Source: an uncultured Fidelibacterota bacterium
GTDB taxonomy: Bacteria; Fidelibacterota; Marinisomatia; Marinisomatales; Marinisomataceae
DNA length: 64,000 nucleotides
Direction of reading: 5' to 3'
Assembly: GCA_902629855.1 (NCBI GenBank)
Contig: CACOSI010000002.1
Coordinates: 69,501 to 133,500, forward strand
The translations under genes were made by a program, and so were the position numbers. Under the pieces are notes generated by a model that was not told the origin of the DNA, did not search any database, and saw only the letters and a list, made by a program, of their open reading frames with translations. Position 1 is the stretch's first letter; each line of letters opens with the position of its first letter. Shown piece by piece: positions 51,780 through 60,507 of this stretch.

Positions 51780-52497
51780 TTACTCATACATTGACAAAAG
51801 AAATATAAAGAATTCAACTTTTTTTCTTGATGAGAAGGAGTCGCACCATATTATTTCAGTGCTCAGGTTAAAGGAAGATTCAGAAATTATATTAACAGAC
51901 GGAAGAGGAACTGTTTATAAAGCAATAATTAAAGATTTAAATAAAAGATTAGTAAGTGGAAATATATTATCTCAAAAAAAAATTTCAGATAAAAAAAAAT
52001 ATGAAATTCACCTTGCATTGCCACTCATAAAAAATAATAGATTTAAAATAGCTTTAGAGAAATCTATTGAGTTGGGAGTTAACGAATTAACTCCTATCAA
52101 ATTTGATAAGTCAATCAAATCTTCAATAAATAATGAAAAAATTTTAGCTATTATACATTCTGCATGTAAACAAAGTATGAGGGCCAATTTTCCAAAATTG
52201 AATCAATTAATGACATTTGAACAATGGTATGACCCTAATGCGATAAATATTGCTTGCGTTATTGATTCTCAAAAATCTTTATATCAACAAATTGATCTCA
52301 TAAAAGATAATTTTAAAAATAATAAGAAAATTAATTTAATGGTTGGTCCAGAAGGTGACTTTTCTGATGAAGAAAAAAATTTTATAAATGATAAAAATTT
52401 CATAAAAATTAATTTAGGAGGAACTATATTAAGGACTGAAACAGCTATAGTTTCAATAATTTCAATTATAAATGAGTTAATGATTAATAATGAATAA
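51772..52497 (+). CDS. rsmE: 16S rRNA (uracil1498-N3)-methyltransferase
   Basis: KESHHIISVLRLKEDSEIILTDGRG, LMVGPEGDFSDEE, LGGTILRTETA. Confidence 0.92.
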   Translation: MSNYSYIDKRNIKNSTFFLDEKESHHIISVLRLKEDSEIILTDGRGTVYKAIIKDLNKRLVSGNILSQKKISDKKKYEIHLALPLIKNNRFKIALEKSIELGVNELTPIKFDKSIKSSINNEKILAIIHSACKQSMRANFPKLNQLMTFEQWYDPNAINIACVIDSQKSLYQQIDLIKDNFKNNKKINLMVGPEGDFSDEEKNFINDKNFIKINLGGTILRTETAIVSIISIINELMINNE

Positions 52498-52834
52498 AAC
52501 AATATTTGAAAAAATTATTGATAAAGAAATACCCGCAAATATTCATTACGAAGATGAAAATATCATTGCCATAGATGATATTAATCCAGTTGCACCTGTG
52601 CACATATTAATTATTCCCAAAAAAAAGATATCAACTCTTAATGAAATTGAAGATATAGATATTAACTTAGTAGGAAAGCTTTTTAAGATTGCAAAGTTTT
52701 TAGCAAAAAAATTTGAAATTGATAAAAGTGGTTATAGGACTATTTTTAACTGTAATGAAGACGGAGGGCAAACTGTTTTTCATATACATTTACATTTAAT
52801 TGGTGGTAAAAAATTAGGATGGCCTCCAGGTTAA
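52490..52834 (+). CDS. HIT family protein (HinT-like)
   Basis: HIHLHLIGGKKLGWPPG; HILIIPKKKI. Confidence 0.94.
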   Translation: MNKTIFEKIIDKEIPANIHYEDENIIAIDDINPVAPVHILIIPKKKISTLNEIEDIDINLVGKLFKIAKFLAKKFEIDKSGYRTIFNCNEDGGQTVFHIHLHLIGGKKLGWPPG

Positions 52835-52835
52835 A

Positions 52836-54941
52836 ATGAATATTAAAAAATTAGAAATTTTTGGCTTTAAATCTTTTGCTAAAAAAGAGACAGTTCTTTT
52901 AGATAGTGGAATTACTGGGATTGTTGGTCCTAACGGTTGTGGAAAAACTAATATAGTTGATGCAATTAGATGGGTTCTTGGTGAACAAAAAACATCAAGA
53001 TTAAGAAGTTCTAAAATGGAAGATGTTATTTTTAATGGAGCCTCAAATATTAAACCATTAGGGCTTTGTGAAGTTTTTTTAACTATTGAAAATACTAAAG
53101 GTCTTTTACCTACTGAATTTTCAGAAGTTGAAATAGGAAGACGTCTTTATAGATCTGGAGAAAGTGAATATTTTATTAATAGAAATGCTTGCAGATTAAA
53201 AGATATATCGAATCTTTTTATTGATACAGGACTTACTTCAGATGCTTATTCAGTAATTGAATTGAATATGATTGACCAGATTCTTTCTGACAAAGACGAC
53301 AGTAGAAGAAATATGTTTGAGGAAGCCGCTGGTGTAAATAAATATAAATCTAAAAGAAAATCAACTATCAAAAAATTTGAACTTAATCTTAGGGATCTTG
53401 AAAGAATTGATGACATTATTGTAGAAATTGATTTTCAAGTTAAAGCCTTAGATCTTCAACTTAAACGTTTTAAAAGACATGAAAAACTTTCAAAAGAAAT
53501 TCAAGAACTTGAAATTAAGCTAGCTTCTGCAAGAATTAAAGATTTAGACATAACAATAGAACCTTTAGAAATTCTTCTCAAAGAAAAAAATAAACTTTTA
53601 AAAAAAAATACCTCTAAGAAAAAAGTTAATAGTGTTGAGTTCGATAATGCTCGAGAAAAATATTTAAATGAAAAAGATTCGTTATCAAAATTAAAGTCTA
53701 AGGTAGATTTGCTTACAGAAAATCTTTTAAAGGAAATTCAAGAAAAAAATATTCAATCATCTCAGGGTGTAGGAATACTTGAAGATGAACTTCAAAAAAA
53801 GATTTCTGAATTGAATAAGTTTGATAAAAATTACATTAATATTGTTACTAAAAGTGATGTATTTAAAAGCCTATCAACACAAAGTAGAGAAAACTTTCAA
53901 AATAAAAATTATACCGTAATTGAAACTGACAAAAAATATGAAAATCTAAAAGCAAGTATCGAAGATTATAAAAATAAAATAGACTCTTACAAAAAAGAAA
54001 AAGAGTTTGATTTCTCAAAGATGGATAAATCTATTAAAGAAATTCAAGAGCAAATCAATAAAAACAATATTGAGTTGGAAAAAAAAGAAAATGATGTCAA
54101 CAAGTTATTTGTTAAAATGGAATCCATAAGAGCAAAATTAGATTCAGAAAACTTTAGTAAAGATGATTTATTCTATGAAATCAAGAATGCTGAAATGAAA
54201 ATTGCTGAATCAAAACTTAAAAAATCTCAAATCAATCAAAATTTAGTTGAGAAATATGGAAGTAAAGTAAAATTATTAGATATTAAAGATTATGACATTA
54301 GCGATATGGTTTATAGGATTGAAAAAATTAAAAGAAGTATTGAAAATATAGGCCCTATAAATTGGGCTGTTAAAGATGAGTTTGAAGAAAAAAATAATCG
54401 TTTAACAACATTAAAAGAACAAAAGTCAGATTTGATTGAAGCTGAAAATAATCTCAAGGAAGCAATTAAGAAGATTGATAGAGTAGCAAAAAAACAGTTT
54501 AGTGAAACATTTGAAAGTGTAAAGAAAAATTTTGAGAAGATGTTTACAGTTTTCTTTAGTGGAGGTAGTGGTTCATTAAAGTTAACAGATGATAATGATC
54601 CTCTTAATTCAGACATCAAAATTCTTGCACAGCCTCCTGGAAAAAGAAATAATTCTTTAAAAATGTTATCTGCTGGAGAAAAATCTTTAACTGCAATAGC
54701 TCTTCTATTTTCAATATATCAGTATAAGCCGAGTCCTTTTTGTATTTTAGACGAAATTGATGCTCCTTTAGATGACATAAACATTAAAAAATTCACAGAT
54801 GTTATTAAAGAATACAGTAAATCTACCCAATTTATTATGGTTACTCATAATAAGCTCACAATGGAGTCTGCTGATTGTATTTATGGTGTCACAGCAGAAA
54901 AAAAGGGTATTTCTAAGCTAATGTCTATTGATTTTTCATAA
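52836..54941 (+). CDS. smc: Chromosome segregation SMC ATPase, unusually short (701 aa)
   Basis: N-head LEIFGFKSFAKKE, GPNGCGKTNIVDAIRWVLGEQ; C-head LSAGEKSLTAIALLFSIY, FCILDEIDAPLDD; no visible hinge. Confidence 0.93.
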   Translation: MNIKKLEIFGFKSFAKKETVLLDSGITGIVGPNGCGKTNIVDAIRWVLGEQKTSRLRSSKMEDVIFNGASNIKPLGLCEVFLTIENTKGLLPTEFSEVEIGRRLYRSGESEYFINRNACRLKDISNLFIDTGLTSDAYSVIELNMIDQILSDKDDSRRNMFEEAAGVNKYKSKRKSTIKKFELNLRDLERIDDIIVEIDFQVKALDLQLKRFKRHEKLSKEIQELEIKLASARIKDLDITIEPLEILLKEKNKLLKKNTSKKKVNSVEFDNAREKYLNEKDSLSKLKSKVDLLTENLLKEIQEKNIQSSQGVGILEDELQKKISELNKFDKNYINIVTKSDVFKSLSTQSRENFQNKNYTVIETDKKYENLKASIEDYKNKIDSYKKEKEFDFSKMDKSIKEIQEQINKNNIELEKKENDVNKLFVKMESIRAKLDSENFSKDDLFYEIKNAEMKIAESKLKKSQINQNLVEKYGSKVKLLDIKDYDISDMVYRIEKIKRSIENIGPINWAVKDEFEEKNNRLTTLKEQKSDLIEAENNLKEAIKKIDRVAKKQFSETFESVKKNFEKMFTVFFSGGSGSLKLTDDNDPLNSDIKILAQPPGKRNNSLKMLSAGEKSLTAIALLFSIYQYKPSPFCILDEIDAPLDDINIKKFTDVIKEYSKSTQFIMVTHNKLTMESADCIYGVTAEKKGISKLMSIDFS

Positions 54942-55017
54942 AAATAAATCATTTGTAGTATTCATTACTTTTAAACAAATTACGCGTGTTAAATTTTAAT
55001 ATAAAAGAAAGAGCTTT

Positions 55018-55809
55018 ATGGCAACTAAAATAAGATTAAAAAGAATTGGTAGACGAAATAGACCTTTTTATAGAGTTATAATAATTGATTCACGAAAAAG
55101 AAGAGATGGCTCTGCTATTGAGCAAGTTGGTTGGTACAATCCAATTGAAAAAGATAAAGAAAAAAATTATAGTCTTAAAGAAGATCGTATTCTTGAATGG
55201 CTGAAGCTCGGTGCCCAGGTATCAGATCCAGTAAATAAATTGATGAAAAGATCCGGACTGGCATATAGATGGCATTTAATAGGCCAAGGTTTATCAGATG
55301 CAGATATTGATAAAGCAGTTAGTGAATGGAAAAAGAATCGCGATAAAGTTATTAAAGATAGAATCAAAGCAAGTTTAGCAAAAAAGGAAGAAGCAAAAGC
55401 AAAGAAAGCTGCAGCAAAGTTAGCTGAGGAAGCTCCAGCTGAAGAAGTAAAAGAAGAAGCACCAGCTGAAGAAGCAAAAGAAGAAGCTCCAGCTGAAGAA
55501 GTAAAAGAAGAAGCACCAGCTGAAGAAGTAAAAGAAGAAGCTCCTGCTGAAGAAGCAAAAGAAGAAGCTCCTGCTGAAGAAGCACCTGCTGAAGAAGTAA
55601 AAGAAGAAGCACCAGTTGAAGAAGCTCCTGCTGAAGAAGCAAAAGAAGAAGCTCCTGCTGAAGAAGCTCCTGTCGAAGAAGTAAAAGAAGAAGCACCAGC
55701 TGAAGAAGTAAAAGAAGAAGCACCAGCTGAAGAAGCAAAAGAAGAAGCTCCTGCTGAAGAAGCACCTGCTGAAGAAGCAAAAGAAGAAGCTCCTGCTGAA
55801 ACTAAATAA
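55018..55809 (+). CDS. rpsP: 30S ribosomal protein S16 with long Ala/Glu/Pro-rich C-terminal extension
   Basis: ATKIRLKRIGRRNRPFYRVIIIDSRKRRDGSAIEQVGWYNP; 263 aa total. Confidence 0.97.
   Translation: MATKIRLKRIGRRNRPFYRVIIIDSRKRRDGSAIEQVGWYNPIEKDKEKNYSLKEDRILEWLKLGAQVSDPVNKLMKRSGLAYRWHLIGQGLSDADIDKAVSEWKKNRDKVIKDRIKASLAKKEEAKAKKAAAKLAEEAPAEEVKEEAPAEEAKEEAPAEEVKEEAPAEEVKEEAPAEEAKEEAPAEEAPAEEVKEEAPVEEAPAEEAKEEAPAEEAPVEEVKEEAPAEEVKEEAPAEEAKEEAPAEEAPAEEAKEEAPAETK
55423..55803 (+). repeat. Tandem repeats encoding EEVKEEAPA/EEAKEEAPA in rpsP
   Basis: 27-nt (9-aa) degenerate repeats, with shorter EEAPA units. Confidence 0.95.
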
Positions 55810-55862
55810 ATCTTTATTTAAAGATTATAATATCTTATGGTTAAATTTTAATTAATGTTGAC

Positions 55863-56552
55863 ATGAAGATTTTTTTTATCACACCATTTCCTGATACTAT
55901 TAACATTTTTATCAAAAATAATATTGCTAATCAAGGTATTAAAAAGGGATTAATTGATATTCAAACGATTGATTTAAGAAAATTTTCAAGAAATTCTTAC
56001 AAAAAAATCGATGATGAGCCATATGGTGGTGGAGATGGTATGGTTATGATGTGTCAGCCTCTATTTGATGCAATTGAATTTTGCATAAAAGAATGCGATT
56101 CCAAACCTATAGTAGTCTTCCCTTCACCAAGAGGAAAAGTTTTAAACCATTCATTATCCTCAAATTTATCCAATGAAAATTCTTTAATATTTATTTGTGG
56201 GCATTATAAGGGTATTGATGAAAGAGTTGTCGAAAAATATGTTGATCTTGAAATATCAACTGGCGACTACATTTTATCTAATGGAGAACTATCATCAATG
56301 ATTATTTTTGATTCAATAGTACGTTTAATTCCTGGCGTTTTAAATAATATTAACTCTGCCTTAACTGATTCTTTTGTTGATGATTTACTTGATGCTCCTT
56401 ATTTTACGCGTCCTGATGAAATTGATGGACTTAAGGTTCCAGAAGTGTTATTATCTGGCAATCATGAAGCCATTAAAAAATGGAAAATTGATAAAAAAGA
56501 ACAAATTACTAGAGACAGAAGACCTGATCTTTGGAAAAAATATAATAAATAG
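55863..56552 (+). CDS. trmD: tRNA (guanine37-N1)-methyltransferase
   Basis: [42 protein letters not shown]. Confidence 0.97.
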   Translation: MKIFFITPFPDTINIFIKNNIANQGIKKGLIDIQTIDLRKFSRNSYKKIDDEPYGGGDGMVMMCQPLFDAIEFCIKECDSKPIVVFPSPRGKVLNHSLSSNLSNENSLIFICGHYKGIDERVVEKYVDLEISTGDYILSNGELSSMIIFDSIVRLIPGVLNNINSALTDSFVDDLLDAPYFTRPDEIDGLKVPEVLLSGNHEAIKKWKIDKKEQITRDRRPDLWKKYNK

Positions 56553-56554
56553 TT

Positions 56555-56875
56555 ATGAGCAATACATTAAGAGACGATATACCAAATTTTAAACCTGGTG
56601 ATACACTTTCTATCTCTGTTAACGTAAGAGAAGGACAAAAGGTGAGACAGCAGCTTTACAAAGGTACAGTTATTGCGAGAAAAGGTTCAGGTATAGCTGA
56701 AACCATAACTGTTAGGAAAATTTCAAACGGTGTTGGTGTTGAAAGGATATTTCCTATCCATTCACCTTCAATAGCATCAATAAAAGTAGACAGAATAAAT
56801 AAAGTTCGAAGAGCAAAATTATATTATTTAAGAGGTCTATCAGGAAAAGCTGCTAGACTTGCAGAAAAAAAGTAA
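56555..56875 (+). CDS. rplS: 50S ribosomal protein L19
   Basis: [45 protein letters not shown]. Confidence 0.97.
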   Translation: MSNTLRDDIPNFKPGDTLSISVNVREGQKVRQQLYKGTVIARKGSGIAETITVRKISNGVGVERIFPIHSPSIASIKVDRINKVRRAKLYYLRGLSGKAARLAEKK

Positions 56876-56878
56876 GTA

Positions 56879-58021
56879 TTGTCTCAAAATTTAATTCTTC
56901 TAGTTCTTAGCCTCTCTCACATGTCTGTTCACATCATTATGATGTTAATACCAAGTTTATATATTGAATTAACTAACTATTTTTTAATTAATGCATCCCA
57001 ACTAGGTTTTATTTTTAGTTTAGCTAGTTTTTGTTATGGTGTTGGATCTTTACCAATGTCTTTTTTATACAATAAGTTTGGACCTAAGAAACTAATTGCT
57101 TTTTCACAATTTGGGATATTAATCTCGGCTTTGTCAGTAAGTTTTTCTAATTCAATCGAAGCATTTGCTATAACCAACATCTTTTTAGGTATTTTTGCCA
57201 GTATTCATCACCCAGTTTCATTAACATTAATTTCTGAAGTTTTTGAGAAAAATATTTCAAAAGCTAATGCTTTTCATGGAGTTTTTGGTTCAATTGGAGT
57301 TTCTCTTGGACCATTAATTGCTTTTTTTGCAGTTTCAAATTTTGATTGGAAATCGGCCTTTTTTATTGTTGCATTAATTAATCTTTTAATCATTCCATTA
57401 TCCATATTTTTCATACCAAAGACCAAAAAGCTAGATATAGTTTCCTTAGATGACTTTAAAGATAAAAAGCAGAATAATATTCTTAAAATATTTTTTGCTA
57501 TTTCACTTGTAGTGGGTCTATCTTTTACAATATTCAACACTTTCTTACCTCCAGTTTTTAGCATAGAGTTTGGTGGAGATTCAAATAGGTTAGTTTCTTT
57601 AATAATGCTTAGTGGATTTATTGGTCAAATTTTATCAGGTTTTTTTGGTGATAAATTTAATAGGTCAAAATTATTAAGCATTGTTTTTTTGCTCTTAATT
57701 CCTTTATTCATACTAATATTTTATTTAGGTAATTTTTCGTTGATTTCTATTTCTGTCTTATTAGCAATTATGATGTATTCAATTCAACCATTAATAAATT
57801 CAATCATCAAAGAAATTTCTCCAACAAGCATAAGATCCATTGTTTTTGGATCTAATTTTTTCATAATGTTTGGAGTTTCAGGGCTAGCGGCTTATATAGG
57901 TGGAATTGTTGCAGATTATTATAGTTTTAAAGTTATTTTCCCTATATTTTCACTATTATTTCCGCTTGGAATAGTATTAATATATAATTTAAATAATCAA
58001 AGAAAGGTAGATAAATGTTAG
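56879..58021 (+). CDS. Major facilitator superfamily transporter
   Basis: About 12 TM; LYNKFGPKKLIAFSQFGI motif; TTG start. Confidence 0.85.
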   Translation: MSQNLILLVLSLSHMSVHIIMMLIPSLYIELTNYFLINASQLGFIFSLASFCYGVGSLPMSFLYNKFGPKKLIAFSQFGILISALSVSFSNSIEAFAITNIFLGIFASIHHPVSLTLISEVFEKNISKANAFHGVFGSIGVSLGPLIAFFAVSNFDWKSAFFIVALINLLIIPLSIFFIPKTKKLDIVSLDDFKDKKQNNILKIFFAISLVVGLSFTIFNTFLPPVFSIEFGGDSNRLVSLIMLSGFIGQILSGFFGDKFNRSKLLSIVFLLLIPLFILIFYLGNFSLISISVLLAIMMYSIQPLINSIIKEISPTSIRSIVFGSNFFIMFGVSGLAAYIGGIVADYYSFKVIFPIFSLLFPLGIVLIYNLNNQRKVDKC

Positions 58022-58818
58022 TTAGCATGACAGGTTTCGGTTCATCTGCTTTTGAGGATAAGAAACTATCTATTTCTGTTGAATTAAAATCATTTAATTC
58101 AAGATATTTTGAACTAAATACTAAGTCCTTTGATTTATCAGGTTCATTTGAAAATACTATTAGAAATTTTTTAAAAAAGAAACTCCAAAGAGGATCAATA
58201 ACATTAGTGGTAAAGGTTGACTCAAAAGATTATTTTAAGTTTAATCAAAGGAAAACAGAGAGCGTACTCAATGCTTACCAAAAAATTGAAAAAAAATATA
58301 ATATTAAACTTAATTATAGCCAGCTTTTGAGAAACAATGATATTTTAACTTATGTACCTTTGAATAAATCAGACCAAAAAAAGATATTTGAAACAATAAA
58401 GCTCGCAACTATTCAACTTATTTCAATGAGAAATAAAGAGGGAGCTCAAATTGAAAAAGAATTTTTAAAATATATCGAAGTTGCAAAAAAAGATCTTAAA
58501 AATATAAAGAAAATACAAGATAGTGTTTATATCAAGAAAGTTAAGTCAAAATCTAGTATCGAAAACAAAGTTGAAGAAGTTGAAAAAATTGACCTTTCAG
58601 AGGAGATTGATAGAATTAACAGTCATTTGATACAAATTATTAAGTCAATAAAATCTCCAGAATTATCAGGAAAAAAAATTAATTTTATTCTTCAGGAGAT
58701 AAACAGAGAATCAAATACAATTTTATCAAAGTTTTTGGATAAAAGAGTTTCAAAAAATGCAATTAGCTTAAAAATGCAAGCCGAGAAGATGAGAGAGCAG
58801 GTAGCAAATATATTATGA
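58015..58818 (+). CDS. yicC: YicC/YloC family endoribonuclease
   Basis: MTGFGSSAFEDKKLSISVELKSFNSRYFEL; GKKINFILQEINRESNTILSK. Confidence 0.93.
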   Translation: MLVSMTGFGSSAFEDKKLSISVELKSFNSRYFELNTKSFDLSGSFENTIRNFLKKKLQRGSITLVVKVDSKDYFKFNQRKTESVLNAYQKIEKKYNIKLNYSQLLRNNDILTYVPLNKSDQKKIFETIKLATIQLISMRNKEGAQIEKEFLKYIEVAKKDLKNIKKIQDSVYIKKVKSKSSIENKVEEVEKIDLSEEIDRINSHLIQIIKSIKSPELSGKKINFILQEINRESNTILSKFLDKRVSKNAISLKMQAEKMREQVANIL

Positions 58819-59387
58819 AAAATTTCTTTATTATATCTGGATCTTCAGGTTCTGGTAAAACCACTCTTTTGGAATTGCTTTCAAGAGATTTAAATATCGA
58901 AATATCTGTTTCCTTCACAACAAGAAATAAAAGAGAGTATGAGATAGATGGTGTTCATTACCACTTTATTTCAGAAGATAAATTCAATGAAATGATTAAA
59001 GATAATAAATTTTTAGAGTTTGAAACTGTTCATGGTGACTTATATGGTACTGCGCTAGAAAGTTTATCAAAGTACATTGATAATAATAAATTACTTTTTT
59101 TAGAATTAGATGTTAATGGCGCAATTAGTCTAATGAACCATTATCCTGAAAGAACTGTTTCAATTTTTCTTTCTCCACCAAATATTGAAGAATTAAGAAA
59201 AAGATTGGAAATTAGATCAACAGAAACTGATACTGAAATTAATAAAAGGTTAAGCAGATTTCAGGAAGAAGATAATCTCAAAAAAGAATTTGACCATAAA
59301 TTAATAAATGATAACTTCGAAACCACATTTGAAAATATTAAAAATATAATTGAAAAACATAAAAATGAGGATTTAAATGGCAGTTGA
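58815..59387 (+). CDS. gmk: Guanylate kinase
   Basis: ISGSSGSGKTTLLELL, VSFTTRNKREYEIDGVHYHFIS. Confidence 0.96.
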   Translation: MKNFFIISGSSGSGKTTLLELLSRDLNIEISVSFTTRNKREYEIDGVHYHFISEDKFNEMIKDNKFLEFETVHGDLYGTALESLSKYIDNNKLLFLELDVNGAISLMNHYPERTVSIFLSPPNIEELRKRLEIRSTETDTEINKRLSRFQEEDNLKKEFDHKLINDNFETTFENIKNIIEKHKNEDLNGS

Positions 59388-59664
59388 CCCAATATCATTC
59401 AATAAATTATTGAAAAAGACAGATGACATTTATGAAGCAGTTGTTGTTTCATCAAAAAGAGCGAAACAAATTTTACAAGACAGAATTGTTAAACAAATGA
59501 TAGATGAAAACGACGAATTAGCTGAAGAAGGTATATTATCAGAGCCCGTTTCAAGAGAGATTCCCAATTTTGATAAAGAGGAAAAAGTTACATCACTAGC
59601 ACTTGATGAATTTCTTGATGGTGACATAGATTGGGAAAAATCAGAAGAAAATATTGAGCACTAA
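59377..59664 (+). CDS. rpoZ: RNA polymerase omega subunit
   Basis: LLKKTDDIYEAVVVSSKRAKQI; position after gmk. Confidence 0.8.
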   Translation: MAVDPISFNKLLKKTDDIYEAVVVSSKRAKQILQDRIVKQMIDENDELAEEGILSEPVSREIPNFDKEEKVTSLALDEFLDGDIDWEKSEENIEH

Positions 59665-60418
59665 CTCAATAAAAAAAAAGTATATTAGACAGAACCAAGA
59701 TTTATTTGGCAAAGAAATATATCTAGATAAATCAAAACTGTCTTCAAAACATAAAAAAGTTAAAATTTGTGACTCTTGGTATAATATTTTAGAAGATATT
59801 TTTGAAGATGAATCATGGATAAAACTTTCGAAAAATATAAGAAATCTTTATAAAAGAAAAACAGTCTATCCTAAAGCTAGTAATATTTTTAATGCTTATG
59901 ATTTAACACCATTTGATGATGTAAAAGTTGTAATAATTGGACAAGACCCATATCATGGAGAAAATCAAGCACATGGACTATCCTTTAGCGTTTTAAATGA
60001 AAATATTCCACCTAGCTTAAAGAATATTTTTAAAGAACTCCAAAAAGATTTAGATATAGATAATAAAAAAAATGGAAATTTAACCTCTTGGGCTAAACAA
60101 GGTGTATTGCTTATAAATTCTGTTTTAACTGTAGAAAAAAATAAAGCAAATTCTCATCAAGGTCTTGGTTGGGAAGATTTTACTAAATCAGTTATCATGA
60201 AGTTAAATGAAAATAAGAAAAATATTGTATACCTCTTATGGGGAAAATATGCTCAATCATTTAAAGAATTTATAAATATTGATGATAATTTAGTTTTAAC
60301 AGCAGCTCATCCATCTCCTCTATCTGCACATAATGGTTTTTTTGGATGTAAACACTTTTCAAAAGCAAATAATTTTTTACAAAGTAATGGAGAGAAACCT
60401 ATTAACTGGAAATTATAA
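59654..60418 (+). CDS. ung: Uracil-DNA glycosylase family 1
   Basis: VVIIGQDPYHGENQAHGLSFSV, AAHPSPLSAHNGFFGCKHF; TTG start. Confidence 0.96.
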   Translation: MSTNSIKKKYIRQNQDLFGKEIYLDKSKLSSKHKKVKICDSWYNILEDIFEDESWIKLSKNIRNLYKRKTVYPKASNIFNAYDLTPFDDVKVVIIGQDPYHGENQAHGLSFSVLNENIPPSLKNIFKELQKDLDIDNKKNGNLTSWAKQGVLLINSVLTVEKNKANSHQGLGWEDFTKSVIMKLNENKKNIVYLLWGKYAQSFKEFINIDDNLVLTAAHPSPLSAHNGFFGCKHFSKANNFLQSNGEKPINWKL

Positions 60419-60433
60419 TTTTTAAGGATTTTC

Positions 60434-60462
60434 TTGTCACATTTTAAAAACATTACTAATCT
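60434..60462 (+). promoter_or_regulatory. Putative promoter upstream of dnaB
   Basis: TTGTCA (60434-60439), 17-bp spacer, TAATCT (60457-60462). Confidence 0.4.
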
Positions 60463-60494
60463 ATTAAAACATTGAAAACTAACTGTTGAAAGAC

Positions 60495-60503
60495 TGTGGA
60501 TAA
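60495..60503 (-). promoter_or_regulatory. Perfect DnaA-box 9-mer in dnaB leader
   Basis: TGTGGATAA on + is the reverse complement of TTATCCACA; 4 bp before dnaB ATG. Confidence 0.55.
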
Positions 60504-60507
60504 ATAA

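Noticed and set aside
52836-54941. smc as a pseudogene or frameshifted fragment
   Set aside because: Head motifs on both sides are intact in a single open frame with no internal stop; an in-frame deletion or assembly collapse cannot be excluded but a frameshift can.
55364-55780. Minus-strand 138-aa Leu/Gln-rich ORF (MLLQQVLLQQELLLLLLQ...)
   Set aside because: Mirror-image translation of the rpsP GAAGAAGC repeats; an artefact of low complexity.
55423-55803. Regular repeats resembling a CRISPR array
   Set aside because: Contiguous in-frame coding repeats with no unique spacers; part of rpsP.
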